64,000 nucleotides of DNA from Chitinophagaceae bacterium (GCA_027486835.1 JAIXOJ010000116.1:1-64000); one strand, 5' to 3'; counted from the first letter of the stretch, positions 1 to 7,626 are shown. The notes: a model not told the origin generated them from the sequence alone. Made by a program: numbers and translations.

Positions 1-447
1 CATAACTAGGTTGTTTCGGAATTTAACTAACAAAAAGTGGAAGTAAGAGCAGCAAAGAATTGACTATAGTTTTGTTACTTTATTTTCAAGCTATAGACAT
101 TTGAAAGACAGTATTATTACTACCAATTTTTAATCTTTAAATTATACTGAGACTACTTTAAAGTAAGAAAGAAAGTGCCAAGTATAAATTGATGCAAAAA
201 AAGGAGAAAAAGAATCAAATAAAAACCAACTGTAGGTAAAAAACGATAACAATCTATAATTAATGTACGTAGTTTACACTCCTAAATATAAAAACCAACA
301 AAAAAGTTGATTTGAACATCTTTCCCCTATTTTCGCTTGCGAAAGGCGGAGGTAATGATAATTAAGAACTTTTTTAAAAATAGAAATAAAGGCTAAACCT
401 GCGTATATAAGTGAGTTGCCTGCAAGCTTGACAGACCATTTACTACA
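1..447. other. Gene-poor left edge
   Basis: No convincing gene was found here. The DNA is AT-rich and short reading frames on both strands lack coding character. The first bases (ataactaggtt, about positions 3-13) repeat the start of the hairpin arm found at 3041-3051, so the window may begin inside a spacer hairpin of the same family. The stretch probably also holds the promoter of the gene starting at 448, but no clear -7/-33 pair was seen. Confidence 0.4.
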
Positions 448-1041
448 ATGAGACAAATTATATCAATTTCAATCTGCTTATTTTTTGTTGCTACTTTAAA
501 AGGACAGAGTGGTGCAGCCAGCGACACAGTATATGACCCTGTTGTTGTAGTAGTTCCTGTAAAACCCAAACCTGTAAAACCGAAACCAATTATCCCACCA
601 GTAATTGTGCCTGATAAAATCAAAATGCTTTCTTTGAAAAATTACAATCCAAGTGAATTTAGAAACTCAAAAGCAATCTTGTTTTGTAATATGGTTGTTG
701 ACGATATTGACAATATAATGAGCCGCAATGACAAAATTATCAGTATCAATATTAAGGGTTATGCAGACGGTTTAGTTAATCCAGGGTTGACTTTTTCCAA
801 TGAAAATCTTTTCAACGAATGTTCTAAGTACATAGACCTGTCAAAAAAAATAGACGATGAACATTTAGCCATTCTAAGAGCTTGCGAAATTGAAGGGCAA
901 TTACGACGCTTGCTTGCTAACAAGTCTTACTTCATCTATGTTAGCTTGACAAACTCTTATTTTGACATTCCCGACGGCGGACTTTCAGGAAATGAATATA
1001 GAAAAGTAGAAGTACAAATAACATACTTAAACAGAAAATAA
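448..1041 (+). CDS. Exported hypothetical protein with a proline-rich linker and OmpA-like C-terminal region
   Basis: This 197-residue protein starts with a signal peptide (about residues 1-20, ending FVATLKGQ). It continues with a Val/Lys/Pro linker (residues 28-52, VPVKPKPVKPKP type) such as those that span the periplasm. The remaining part contains 'INIKGYADG' and near the end 'YRKVEVQITY', which resemble the strand-turn and final strand of OmpA-like peptidoglycan-binding domains. The 'LAILRACEIEGQLRRLL' helix also fits, but the usual NxxLSxxRA motif is not intact. The next gene follows after 5 bases, so the two are probably co-transcribed. The OmpA-like assignment is an inference from weak motifs; the function is unknown. 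It sits in the cassette-like strip. Confidence 0.65.
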   Translation: MRQIISISICLFFVATLKGQSGAASDTVYDPVVVVVPVKPKPVKPKPIIPPVIVPDKIKMLSLKNYNPSEFRNSKAILFCNMVVDDIDNIMSRNDKIISINIKGYADGLVNPGLTFSNENLFNECSKYIDLSKKIDDEHLAILRACEIEGQLRRLLANKSYFIYVSLTNSYFDIPDGGLSGNEYRKVEVQITYLNRK

Positions 1042-1046
1042 AAATT

Positions 1047-1571
1047 ATGACAGAGAACAAAACATCATGGAGAAAAGAACTAAGAGTTCCAATTATCCTC
1101 ACCTTGTTTGCTGGTTTAGTAAGTGTTGGCGTTGGCTACACTTGGGAATATTTTAAGTTTAAAAGGCAAACAGTTTTTGAAAAAAGAATTGACTTAATTC
1201 TTGACAGCCGTAAGCAAGTTCAAGAAATTTATATTGAATACGACAGACTAATTAGACAAGTTCGTTCGTATGAAAAAGAGTACAAAAGGCTAAACATGTG
1301 TGACCCACAAAACTTATCAAGCCAAGTTGAAGAAATAAAACTTTTGGGTTTGCGGGTTAAATATATTCAGGAATTTAGCAAAGGAGTTATCAATAACCCA
1401 GAACTAAAATCAAATATTGACGCATTTGACGTTGAGAACTTAAAATATATTGGCTGCTTAACTTCAAACTCAAGTTGCGAAATATGCACGGACAAATATC
1501 CAGACTTACTAAAGTATTTAAACAAGATTATTGAACTACATACAGCCGAGATTAATTCGCAGATACAGTAG
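1047..1571 (+). CDS. Small membrane-anchored hypothetical protein
   Basis: This 174-residue protein has one N-terminal membrane segment (about residues 14-32, VPIILTLFAGLVSVGVGYT) after a basic start. A mostly helical, charged region with likely coiled-coil character follows (about residues 37-100, including KQVQEIYIEYDRLIRQVRSYEKEYKRL). Four cysteines lie at C82, C135, C142 and C145. No family was recognised. It starts 5 bases after the preceding gene, so the two probably form one two-gene unit ending at the long inverted repeat at 1585-1770. Confidence 0.6.
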   Translation: MTENKTSWRKELRVPIILTLFAGLVSVGVGYTWEYFKFKRQTVFEKRIDLILDSRKQVQEIYIEYDRLIRQVRSYEKEYKRLNMCDPQNLSSQVEEIKLLGLRVKYIQEFSKGVINNPELKSNIDAFDVENLKYIGCLTSNSSCEICTDKYPDLLKYLNKIIELHTAEINSQIQ

Positions 1572-1584
1572 AAAGCCTGCAGGC

Positions 1585-1778
1585 AACATGGGTATTGCTG
1601 CAAGTGTGGCAGGACGTTGTAATCTTCGGCTGTAGTTCGCTATCAGCAGCGGTTTCGGCGGACGTAATTCTGTTGGGCTTTTAGTTTTTATATTGTACTT
1701 TTAAAACATTATTGGGCAGCAGTTCCGGGCAGGACAAGCAATGAATTCCACACCTGCAGCAATACCTGTTCGTTGAGC
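1585..1778. repeat. Long imperfect inverted repeat, attC-like spacer
   Basis: The arm at 1585-1609 (core ggtattgctgcaagtgtgg) is nearly the reverse complement of 1748-1770 (core ccacacctgcagcaatacc), with about 140 bases between. The 3' end carries gttgagc (1772-1778), which fits the integron core pattern GTTRRRY, and ggacaagcaatgaa precedes the 3' arm. The gene at 1808 starts about 30 bases later. A long degenerate hairpin between small same-strand genes is the layout of integron cassettes. The 5' core (RYYYAAC) is not well matched, and no integrase is visible, so the assignment is an inference. Confidence 0.45.
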
Positions 1779-1807
1779 GACATTTCATTAACTTAATGAC
1801 AAGAAGC

Positions 1808-2239
1808 ATGAAATATTTAACAATATATAGTATATTATTTTTGATTGTCTCCAATATCCTTGGGCAAGACACTATAAATGTTAAACGAAATTACGACAAC
1901 GATAACCCCAAAAGCAGACTTGATTCTCTATTCTACAATGTACCCAAGATGATTTTTATTGATTTAGACTGCGGGTTTGATGACAGTGTATGTATAACTG
2001 TGAATGCTAATCCAGTATTAAATAAATATCTCAAAACAAATGAATCAATTGACCTTGCAGGCAGTTTTGTTGTTTCGTTTGCAGATTCCTCCGAGATTAA
2101 AAATCTAGAATTGAAGTTTTTTAAAGGGAATTTTGTTATCAAAGAGAGAATTAACTTGGGTTATAAGTCACTAAGAATTGCGAGATATTCGCACCAATGG
2201 CAGTTAAATTATTCAAATTACTTTTATTTGCGAGAATAA
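1808..2239 (+). CDS. Exported hypothetical protein
   Basis: The 143-residue product begins with a short signal peptide (MKYLTIYSILFLIVSNILGQ). The start at 1808 is preferred over an in-frame ATG at 1796, because MKYL gives a normal signal-peptide N-region. The rest is about 120 residues with alternating hydrophobic positions and no recognised domain. It stands alone between two hairpin-containing spacers, like a single-gene cassette. Base composition is AT-rich, as in its neighbours. Confidence 0.6.
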   Translation: MKYLTIYSILFLIVSNILGQDTINVKRNYDNDNPKSRLDSLFYNVPKMIFIDLDCGFDDSVCITVNANPVLNKYLKTNESIDLAGSFVVSFADSSEIKNLELKFFKGNFVIKERINLGYKSLRIARYSHQWQLNYSNYFYLRE

Positions 2240-2265
2240 ACTGAATGAAACGATCGCACAATTTT

Positions 2266-2460
2266 GGGTTTGGCGTTATTGCTACTGGAAGTGCTACACA
2301 TTAGCTTTTGTACTACTATTGTGCTTTTGTTTCAGCAAACGTAACGCAGGTTACTTTTATTCATTTTTTCAATTTTTAGTTATTCATTAATCGTTTGTTA
2401 TCGGGCTTGACAAGCAGCGATTGCAGCCTCAAACTCCAAACCTTTTACGTTAGCTGCCAT
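2266..2460. repeat. Degenerate inverted-repeat spacer, attC-like
   Basis: This spacer follows the gene ending at 2239. Its left part (2266-2282, gggtttggcgttattgc) is loosely complementary to sequence at the right (gcgattgcagcctc and tccaaacc, about 2418-2445). The right end has gacaagcagcga (2409-2420), matching the gacaagcaatga motif at 1733 and 3069. It also has acgttagctgcc (about 2447-2458) just before the GTG start of the next gene. The arrangement parallels the other spacers of this strip. The pairing is imperfect, so confidence is limited. Confidence 0.35.
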
Positions 2461-2471
2461 AAATTCTGACC

Positions 2472-3026
2472 GTGAAAAATCAAAACTGTTATATTGAATT
2501 TGACTTTGTAAAAGAGCAAAACTTCATTGATCTCAAAAAAGTTTTTGAGTTAGTCAAAGAAGCAAAAAATACAGGACGATCACAACCCGACAAGTTTTGG
2601 CTTGACACGTTTCCAGAATATTCGCTTAAAAAGTTTGACTTCTTAGACGATGATTTGAAACCATCTTTTCCAACTGCTGACAAGACAAAATTTACTTGGC
2701 ACTTTTATTCATTGACACGTTTATTGCAAATCGATTACGAAATTGATTATATGGATTGCTTCAAAATACTTGACACAAAGGGTCGGATTGAGTATGCACC
2801 TTTTAGCTATCCTTATGGCGGGATAACTGGATTAGTTACGTTTGTTGCTTCCTTTAATTGTATACCGACAATAATTGACGATGGAACAAGTCTTTATGAA
2901 ATTAATTTTTTAAAGAACGGAGATTTTAGTATTACTGAACTTGAATACCCAATACTACAAAACAGTTATGTAAAGCGATTTAATGGCTTGGTGTTATTGA
3001 AAAAATTTTGGAACTGGCTTAAGTGA
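2472..3026 (+). CDS. Hypothetical cytoplasmic protein
   Basis: This 184-residue protein has no signal peptide or membrane segment. It opens with GTG (MKNQNCYIEFDFVKEQ), directly after the spacer motif. The composition is rich in Phe, Asp and Lys; a central segment reads 'FSYPYGGITGLVTFVASFNC'. Small single-gene units of this kind are common in Bacteroidota accessory regions, but no family was recognised. It is flanked by hairpin spacers on both sides, on the same strand as the neighbouring cassette-like genes. Confidence 0.55.
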   Translation: MKNQNCYIEFDFVKEQNFIDLKKVFELVKEAKNTGRSQPDKFWLDTFPEYSLKKFDFLDDDLKPSFPTADKTKFTWHFYSLTRLLQIDYEIDYMDCFKILDTKGRIEYAPFSYPYGGITGLVTFVASFNCIPTIIDDGTSLYEINFLKNGDFSITELEYPILQNSYVKRFNGLVLLKKFWNWLK

Positions 3027-3043
3027 CTCTTACGTCAGCCAAT

Positions 3044-3090
3044 AACTAGGTTTTCGTTGCGTCCGTAAGACAAGCAATGAAAACCTAGTT
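3044..3090. repeat. Near-perfect 17-base hairpin
   Basis: The arms 3044-3060 (aactaggttttcgttgc) and 3074-3090 (gcaatgaaaacctagtt) pair at 16 of 17 positions around a 13-base loop (gtccgtaagacaa). It lies 17 bases after the stop of the gene ending at 3026. There is no T-run after it, so it is not a typical intrinsic terminator. The loop/right-arm motif gacaagcaatga is shared with the spacer at 1733. The left arm start also occurs at the left edge of the window. Confidence 0.7.
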
Positions 3091-3442
3091 GATCGAAACC
3101 TATTCTACAAAATATCGAGCTGGACTAAATGTTAAGTTGGGCATGAAGTCTAGATTGATAAAATGGATTTCCTAAATCTATTTTATTCAAAGCGTTCTTT
3201 TGCAAATAGCACCCCTTTTTTGTTCTTTATTTCCACCTAAATTTTGGCCGTAGGATATATACTTTATAACTCCAAAATACGATAATCATTCTGAATTTAT
3301 ATCCTAATGTACAAACTTGGAATTTTAGTGCCATCCTTATTCATTCATTCCATTCTATTTTTTGTTTTTGCAACTAAAAAATTAAAACTTTCCTCTTTTT
3401 TTGTATTTTGCCACCTGGAAGATAATAAAAAAATAGGACTGA

Positions 3443-3607
3443 ATTTCAGTTGATAAAGGCTATGAAGGCTTTTTAGCATTTGATGCTAAATCGGCACTTA
3501 TTAAGCATTATCAGGAATCTCTTCAAGCTACACATTTTCGAGGTTTGCGAATGTTTATCGAGCCAAATGCAGCGGAAAGACTTATTTCACAATATTTTAA
3601 AAAATAA
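3443..3607 (+). pseudogene. C-terminal remnant of a GNAT-type acetyltransferase
   Basis: An open frame of about 54 residues reads 'DKGYEGFLAFDAK', then 'ALIKHYQESL' and 'RMFIEPNAAERLISQYF', ending in TAA at 3605-3607. This matches the C-terminal end typical of small GNAT N-acetyltransferases in Bacteroidota (pattern GFvaf.aKt.LI.HY...RMfId..aA..LI..Yf). There is no start codon or N-terminal two thirds, and a stop lies at 3440-3442, so it is a truncated gene. Downstream, 3615-3780 contains another short coding-like trace ('PWTEQELQILEKL') that I could not identify. The stretch 3091-3440 shows nothing recognisable. Confidence 0.6.
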
Positions 3608-3834
3608 AAAATCGGACTCATTAAAGAATCAAAATACATAGACCTATCTACAAAATCTGAACCTTGGACAGAACAAGAGCTTCAGATTTTAGAAAAATTA
3701 TGCAGGACATCAAGGCTAAAAACAAAAACCTTAAAAAACATCCATTGCCCCTTAAAGCAGACAAGAAACAACTTGCTTGATGTGTTCCGCAGGGCTTGTC
3801 GCCAAATCCGAGTTATCTGCAAGTTATATTGAAG

Positions 3835-3923
3835 TTATAAATTTGGCTTAGGAATAAAACAGCAGCAATATTGCAATCATTGGGCTTCAGTTATCGGCTG
3901 ACTGAATGCTAATTGCCAAACTA
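3835..3923. repeat. Spacer element with inverted ends, cassette-boundary type
   Basis: The ends 3838-3849 (taaatttggctt) and 3909-3921 (ctaattgccaaac) are partly inverted copies. The inside includes aatattgcaatcattgggcttcagttatcggctgactgaatgct. The part gcttcagttatc...tgaatgct matches gcttcggttatcag...gaatgct at 62561-62587, and atttggctta.gaataaaa matches 4747-4765. It directly precedes the lipoprotein gene at 3954. It is interpreted as one member of a degenerate family of spacer sites. Confidence 0.45.
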
Positions 3924-3953
3924 AGAGCAGCCCTTTTTTGTACCTGCTAAATT

Positions 3954-4646
3954 ATGAGATACCTTCTACAATTGACAATTTTAATAGTTAGTTTACTCTC
4001 TTGTAAGCCAAATACTGAAAGAATAGTTGCTGAAAACAGCATCCAATTACTTATTCCTGACACTACAAAAAACACACGGGCACAATTAGACCTAGATTAC
4101 ATTGAACATTACACTCAAATTGCAAAACAGCTTGGTCTTGGGGACTTAAAAAAAGGTGTAGATAGTTTTGAAATAAGATTATGGAATGACTTTTCGTTTG
4201 TTAGCATAAATGAACTTCTTATTCTTAAGCAAATAGACTCAACATATAGAATGACTTACTGTAGACTTTATTTTAGACGTTATGACTATGAAAATGAAAA
4301 TAGAAACAGAGAATGGAATCCATTTAAACAACCAATAGTTGACAGTTGCTTTTCAAAGACTGTGTTATTAAAAAAAGGAGACTTGAAAAGTTTTAATTTA
4401 CAGGAGATTTGGAGTTTACATTCTCAAAGTGAATTAAAAATTTCAGACAGTGTTAGCTTTTCAGATTGTTACACAAATACCATTGAAGTTGCAGACAGTA
4501 AACGCTATAAATTCATGAGACACCATTGTCCCAGTGGATATTTTGAGAAATTTAAACTTAAAGACATAAATAAGTTTACCGACTACTTTCAAAAAATACG
4601 AATACTCGCGAACAAGAACAATGCAATCATTCGAAAGAAATACTAG
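3954..4646 (+). CDS. Hypothetical lipoprotein
   Basis: The 230-residue product starts MRYLLQLTILIVSLLSC, a clear lipoprotein signal with lipobox LLSC (Cys17). The mature part is hydrophilic and rich in Asp, Lys and Phe, with no recognised domain. Two further cysteines near 'SFSDCYTN' and 'HHCPSGYFEKF' might pair. It is the last + strand gene of the cassette-like strip and is followed by a spacer element related to the one at 62.5 kb. Membrane anchoring is well supported; function is unknown. Confidence 0.65.
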   Translation: MRYLLQLTILIVSLLSCKPNTERIVAENSIQLLIPDTTKNTRAQLDLDYIEHYTQIAKQLGLGDLKKGVDSFEIRLWNDFSFVSINELLILKQIDSTYRMTYCRLYFRRYDYENENRNREWNPFKQPIVDSCFSKTVLLKKGDLKSFNLQEIWSLHSQSELKISDSVSFSDCYTNTIEVADSKRYKFMRHHCPSGYFEKFKLKDINKFTDYFQKIRILANKNNAIIRKKY

Positions 4647-4662
4647 TAAACAAAGAAGGCAA

Positions 4663-4771
4663 AATTAGTTTTGGTAATATTGTACTTAACGAATATTGCC
4701 TCAGTATTTGTTCTTTATTTTGCTCCAGTTTAGGCTAGACGATATTAATTTGGCTTATGAATAAAATCATC
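4663..4771. repeat. Spacer element shared with 62.5 kb
   Basis: The block attagttttggtaatattg through acgaatattgcct and atttgttctttat (about 4663-4732) aligns with attaatttggcattatggt through acgaatatagcct and atttgttctttat at 62503-62572. The order and spacing are the same. A second part, attaatttggcttatgaataaaa (about 4743-4765), resembles 3836-3859. It follows the lipoprotein gene and separates the cassette-like strip from the oppositely oriented sugar operon. Confidence 0.6.
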
Positions 4772-4784
4772 ACCAAGGCGACGT

Positions 4785-5252
4785 TTACAATCTCCTAATC
4801 AATTTCGCAGGATTACCAGCATACACCCCCGGTTTATCAATGTTTTTGGTCACTACTGATCCAGCCCCAATCACTACATGATCACAAATGTTTACTGGAA
4901 GGATAGTAGCATTACTTCCAATGGAAACATGATGGCCAATAACGGTTGGTTTCCACAATGCTTTGTTGCCTTGTGCGGGGCCGCCTTCGCTAAATAAATC
5001 GTTGATAAACATAACCCCATGCCCAATAAAACAATCTGAACCAATGGTTACCAGTTCGCAAATAAAGCTGTGCGATTGAATTCTCGTACGTACACCAATG
5101 GATACATCCTTTTGTATTTCTGTAAATGGCCCCACAAAACAATCATCCCCAATTGTGCAACCATATAGGTTAACGGGTTGAACAATCGTAACCCGCTCGC
5201 CAAAACTCACCCCATTAATTCCACTAAAAAGTTCTTTTGCTATTGAAGGCAT
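4785..5252 (-). CDS. Hexapeptide-repeat N-acetyltransferase (WbpD/WlbB-like)
   Basis: This 155-residue protein is built almost entirely of left-handed beta-helix hexapeptide repeats, for example 'TIGDDCFVGPFTEI' and 'SIGVRTRIQSHSFI'. Then come 'TIGSDCFIGHGVMF' and the C-terminal 'VVIGAGSVVTKNI...VYAGNPAKLIRRL' typical of sugar acetyltransferases using acetyl-CoA. WbpD/WlbB enzymes acetylate the 3-amino group of UDP-2-acetamido-3-amino uronic acid. The neighbouring Gfo/Idh gene (11 bases upstream) fits the preceding step, which supports this role in O-antigen or capsule sugar synthesis. It is the last gene of the operon. The WlbC-type aminotransferase that should act between them is not in the window, so the exact substrate is an inference. 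Confidence 0.8.
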   Translation of the reverse strand: MPSIAKELFSGINGVSFGERVTIVQPVNLYGCTIGDDCFVGPFTEIQKDVSIGVRTRIQSHSFICELVTIGSDCFIGHGVMFINDLFSEGGPAQGNKALWKPTVIGHHVSIGSNATILPVNICDHVVIGAGSVVTKNIDKPGVYAGNPAKLIRRL

Positions 5253-5263
5253 AATTGGGGTAT

Positions 5264-6289
5264 TTAAGCAGGATTCAGTAATTGTGCAGATTGATAAATT
5301 TTGTGGATAATAGCAACTGTTTTGAGCGCATCATCAGCACTAGTGGTAGGTGTTGCACCATTTTGGAGTACGTCAATCACGTTTTGATACACTTTGTCGT
5401 GATTACTCATACTGCCCACATAAGTACCATATTGATTAGCAGCATTTCCTTTTGGCAATGGTGGAAATGTATAGCCCTCAATATTCTGGTAAGCTAATTC
5501 ATTCAAGTACTCCCCGCCAATTTTTAGTGTTCCCTTTTCTGCGACAATGGTTAAAGAGCCTTCCATGTTTTTGTGGTGGCTATTCACGGTATAATGAATG
5601 GTACCTAAAGAGCCATTGGTAAACGATAAAGCAATAACACCCGTATCTTCAAATTCAATGATGTGCTCATGCGCAAAATTGCGGGTAAGGGCATATACCC
5701 GATCAACATCCCCATTAATCCAATACACCAAATCGATAAAATGGCTAAACTGTGTAAAGAGGGTTCCGCCATCCAATTCCAAAGTACCTTTCCAGGAGTT
5801 GTGGTAATAAGCCGCGTCTCTATTCCAAAAGCAGCTTAATTGTATGCTGTAAATCTTTCCCAATTTACCTGAATCAATAGCAGCTTTTACGGCAGCTACG
5901 GGCGGGTTGTAACGGTTCTGCTTAATGGGAAATAATTGTTTTCCAGATTTAACCGAGGCAGCAATCATGGCTTCACAATCGGCAACGGTAATCGCCATCG
6001 GTTTTTCCACCAAAACATGAAAGCCGGCATTAAGCGCATAAATACTATGAACGGCATGTAAGCCATTAGGGCTGCAGATGGCCACCACATCCATTTGCGG
6101 ATGTTGGGCAAGCATGGTTTCTATGTTGTCATAATAATCAACACCATAAGTAGTAGCTAAGGCCTTGGCCTTAGCTATCACTATGTCGCAAACTGCTACA
6201 AGCTTCCCAAAATGGGCAATATGTTTGGCGTGTCTTTCGGCAATCCGACCGCAGCCCACAATACCAAAGCGAATGTTCTCCCTATTCAT
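5264..6289 (-). CDS. Gfo/Idh/MocA family sugar dehydrogenase (WlbA/WbpB-like)
   Basis: The 341-residue protein begins with a Rossmann NAD-binding fold (FGIVGCGRIAERH, about residues 8-20). It carries the family motif 'LVEKPMAI' with the conserved lysine of Gfo/Idh enzymes near residue 95. The C-terminal alpha/beta domain includes 'ELDGGTLFTQFSHFIDLVYWINGDV', where the His is a usual substrate-site residue. WlbA/WbpB oxidise UDP-GlcNAc uronic acid at C3. Placement 11 bases before the hexapeptide acetyltransferase and 18 bases after the KdsC-like gene supports a nucleotide-sugar pathway. The ATG at 6289 is preferred to one two codons earlier. Confidence 0.82.
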   Translation of the reverse strand: MNRENIRFGIVGCGRIAERHAKHIAHFGKLVAVCDIVIAKAKALATTYGVDYYDNIETMLAQHPQMDVVAICSPNGLHAVHSIYALNAGFHVLVEKPMAITVADCEAMIAASVKSGKQLFPIKQNRYNPPVAAVKAAIDSGKLGKIYSIQLSCFWNRDAAYYHNSWKGTLELDGGTLFTQFSHFIDLVYWINGDVDRVYALTRNFAHEHIIEFEDTGVIALSFTNGSLGTIHYTVNSHHKNMEGSLTIVAEKGTLKIGGEYLNELAYQNIEGYTFPPLPKGNAANQYGTYVGSMSNHDKVYQNVIDVLQNGATPTTSADDALKTVAIIHKIYQSAQLLNPA

Positions 6290-6307
6290 TAGCAATTGTT
6301 AGGAATA

Positions 6308-6823
6308 TTAGGGATGAATGTTAGTAGGTAAAGTACCATCCATAATGAGGTCAATAAACTCTCTAACCACCCCTTCACCACCATTTTTATTTAAATGAAT
6401 GATTTTGGGAATGGCTTTTACTTTGGGTGTTGCATTTGCTGGACAAGCAGCTAGACCTACAGCTTGCAATAGTTCAATACAATTGACATCATCGCCTATG
6501 TAAGCCACTTCTGCTAATGTGATATTTTCTTTTGCGCAAATGTCTAGGGCAGAAGCTAATTTCCCACCAAAGCCTTTCCCCTGATACAGATAATCAACTT
6601 GAAGTTTAGCAGCCCTTCTTTCCACCATCTTGGTATTTTCGGTTGTAATGATGCCAGTTTTCACGCCCGATTGCTGTATTAGCTTGAGTCCCATACCATC
6701 GTGGGTATTAAACTTTTTAAATTCGTCGCCGCTTTCGGTGTAGTACATACCTGCATCCGTCATCACACCATCCACATCGCTTAGAAATAGCTTGATGGGT
6801 AGGTTAATAGCAGTATTTGTCAT
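6308..6823 (-). CDS. KdsC-like HAD-family sugar phosphatase
   Basis: The protein has 171 residues, the usual size of KdsC phosphatases, with no cap domain. HAD motif I is 'FLSDVDGVMTDAG' (nucleophile D16, acid/base D18), motif II 'TGIITTEN', and motif IV 'VAYIGDDVND'-type (here IGDDVNCIELL). 'ACPANATPKVK...' and 'GGEGVVREFIDLIM' match the C-terminal tail of the KDO-8-phosphate phosphatase group. KdsC removes phosphate from 3-deoxy-D-manno-octulosonate 8-phosphate; close relatives act on sialic-acid-like phosphates. The KDO transferase gene kdtA is elsewhere in the window (49.9 kb). Here the context is a surface-sugar operon, so either substrate is possible. Confidence 0.82.
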   Translation of the reverse strand: MTNTAINLPIKLFLSDVDGVMTDAGMYYTESGDEFKKFNTHDGMGLKLIQQSGVKTGIITTENTKMVERRAAKLQVDYLYQGKGFGGKLASALDICAKENITLAEVAYIGDDVNCIELLQAVGLAACPANATPKVKAIPKIIHLNKNGGEGVVREFIDLIMDGTLPTNIHP

Positions 6824-6869
6824 GAAGGGTTGATTTTATTGTGTTCATAAAGCCAATAAAAAAGTGTGT

Positions 6870-7427
6870 TTATATTTTTTCCAAATGGTCCACAGAAAAC
6901 TCTACCACCATCAATTGGCCAATGCTTGCTAGTTGTACATACACTTTGCGTTTGCCCTCTCTTAAAATGGTTCCTTCTTTATCCTTAAACACCCCTTGGG
7001 ACACTTTCACTTTGGTGTCAGCTTTGAATCCTTCCAGCGATCTTAACTCGATTTGAGCGTCTTTCTCGTTTAAAAATAGTTTGATGTTGTTAATCTCTTC
7101 GTCTTTAATGATGGCAGGTTTGCCCAGATAATAGACAAAATTGAGCACCCCATCAACTTGTAATACGGTGATACGATCTTTAGAATGGTCAATGTGTACA
7201 AACCCATAACTTCTAAACAAAGGCTCTTCTACAATTTTTTTGCGATCACTCCATTGCTTCTTTACCTTTTGGAGTGGACACCAGCTTTCTACACCATACT
7301 TAACTAGGCGTTCATGTACTTTCTTTTCCCATCTTGGCTTTGTGTAAACAGCATACCATTTTTTCTCTGCTTGAATGGGTGTAATTATTTTATCTGGCGC
7401 AATATTAGGTTCAGCTAGCGTATTCAT
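6870..7427 (-). CDS. NusG-like transcription antiterminator (UpxY family)
   Basis: The 185-residue protein has the NusG N-terminal domain: 'KKWYAVYTKPRWEKKVHERL', '...VESWCPLQKVKKQWSDRKKIVEEPLFRSYGFVHID', 'ITVLQVDGVLNFVYYLGKPAII'. A C-terminal KOW-like part follows ('VKVSQGVFKDKEGTILREGKRKVYVQLASIGQLMVVEF'). UpxY-type NusG paralogues in Bacteroidota sit first in capsule or LPS operons and prevent premature termination of the long transcript. It is the first gene of the 7427-4785 operon, which agrees. The ATG at 7427 is preferred; the 44-residue upstream extension has no homology character and runs towards the palindromic element at 7539. Confidence 0.85.
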   Translation of the reverse strand: MNTLAEPNIAPDKIITPIQAEKKWYAVYTKPRWEKKVHERLVKYGVESWCPLQKVKKQWSDRKKIVEEPLFRSYGFVHIDHSKDRITVLQVDGVLNFVYYLGKPAIIKDEEINNIKLFLNEKDAQIELRSLEGFKADTKVKVSQGVFKDKEGTILREGKRKVYVQLASIGQLMVVEFSVDHLEKI

Positions 7428-7538
7428 AATTGTATTAAAAATCAAAAAAAGTGCGCTGATGCGTGGGGCTACAGCATTTATGAAAAGGCTGCAATTTACA
7501 GTTCCATAGCAATATATTCGCAAATTGAGTTTGATAGA

Positions 7539-7626
7539 GTGCATAAAAGTTTTTCGCATTTATTAGTTAAACCTCACCCCAATACCTATCCGAATGCAAG
7601 TGGCAAAGCGAAAAACTTTTATGCAC
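7539..7626. mobile_element. MITE-like palindromic element, copy 1
   Basis: The 88-base element has 19-base perfect terminal inverted repeats: gtgcataaaagtttttcgc (7539-7557) and gcgaaaaacttttatgcac (7608-7626). The octamer gtttgata lies on both sides (7529-7536 and 7629-7636), two bases outside each end, and may be a target-site duplication. Its reverse complement closely matches the element at 48074-48156, including an internal ggggtgaggtt.aactaata block. It carries no gene. It lies in the divergent promoter region between the NusG-like gene and the GNAT gene, so it could affect either. Confidence 0.75.

Noticed and set aside
1796-1807. Earlier ATG for the exported protein at 1808
   Set aside because: It adds MTRS before the signal peptide. 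The later start gives a standard signal sequence, although the earlier one cannot be excluded.
3615-3780. Possible remnant gene with 'PWTEQELQILEKL'
   Set aside because: A coding-like trace is visible but there is no start, no family match from memory, and the frame ends quickly. It is only mentioned with the GNAT remnant.
5598-5807. Small + strand frame inside the Gfo/Idh gene
   Set aside because: It is the shadow of a well-supported gene on the opposite strand.
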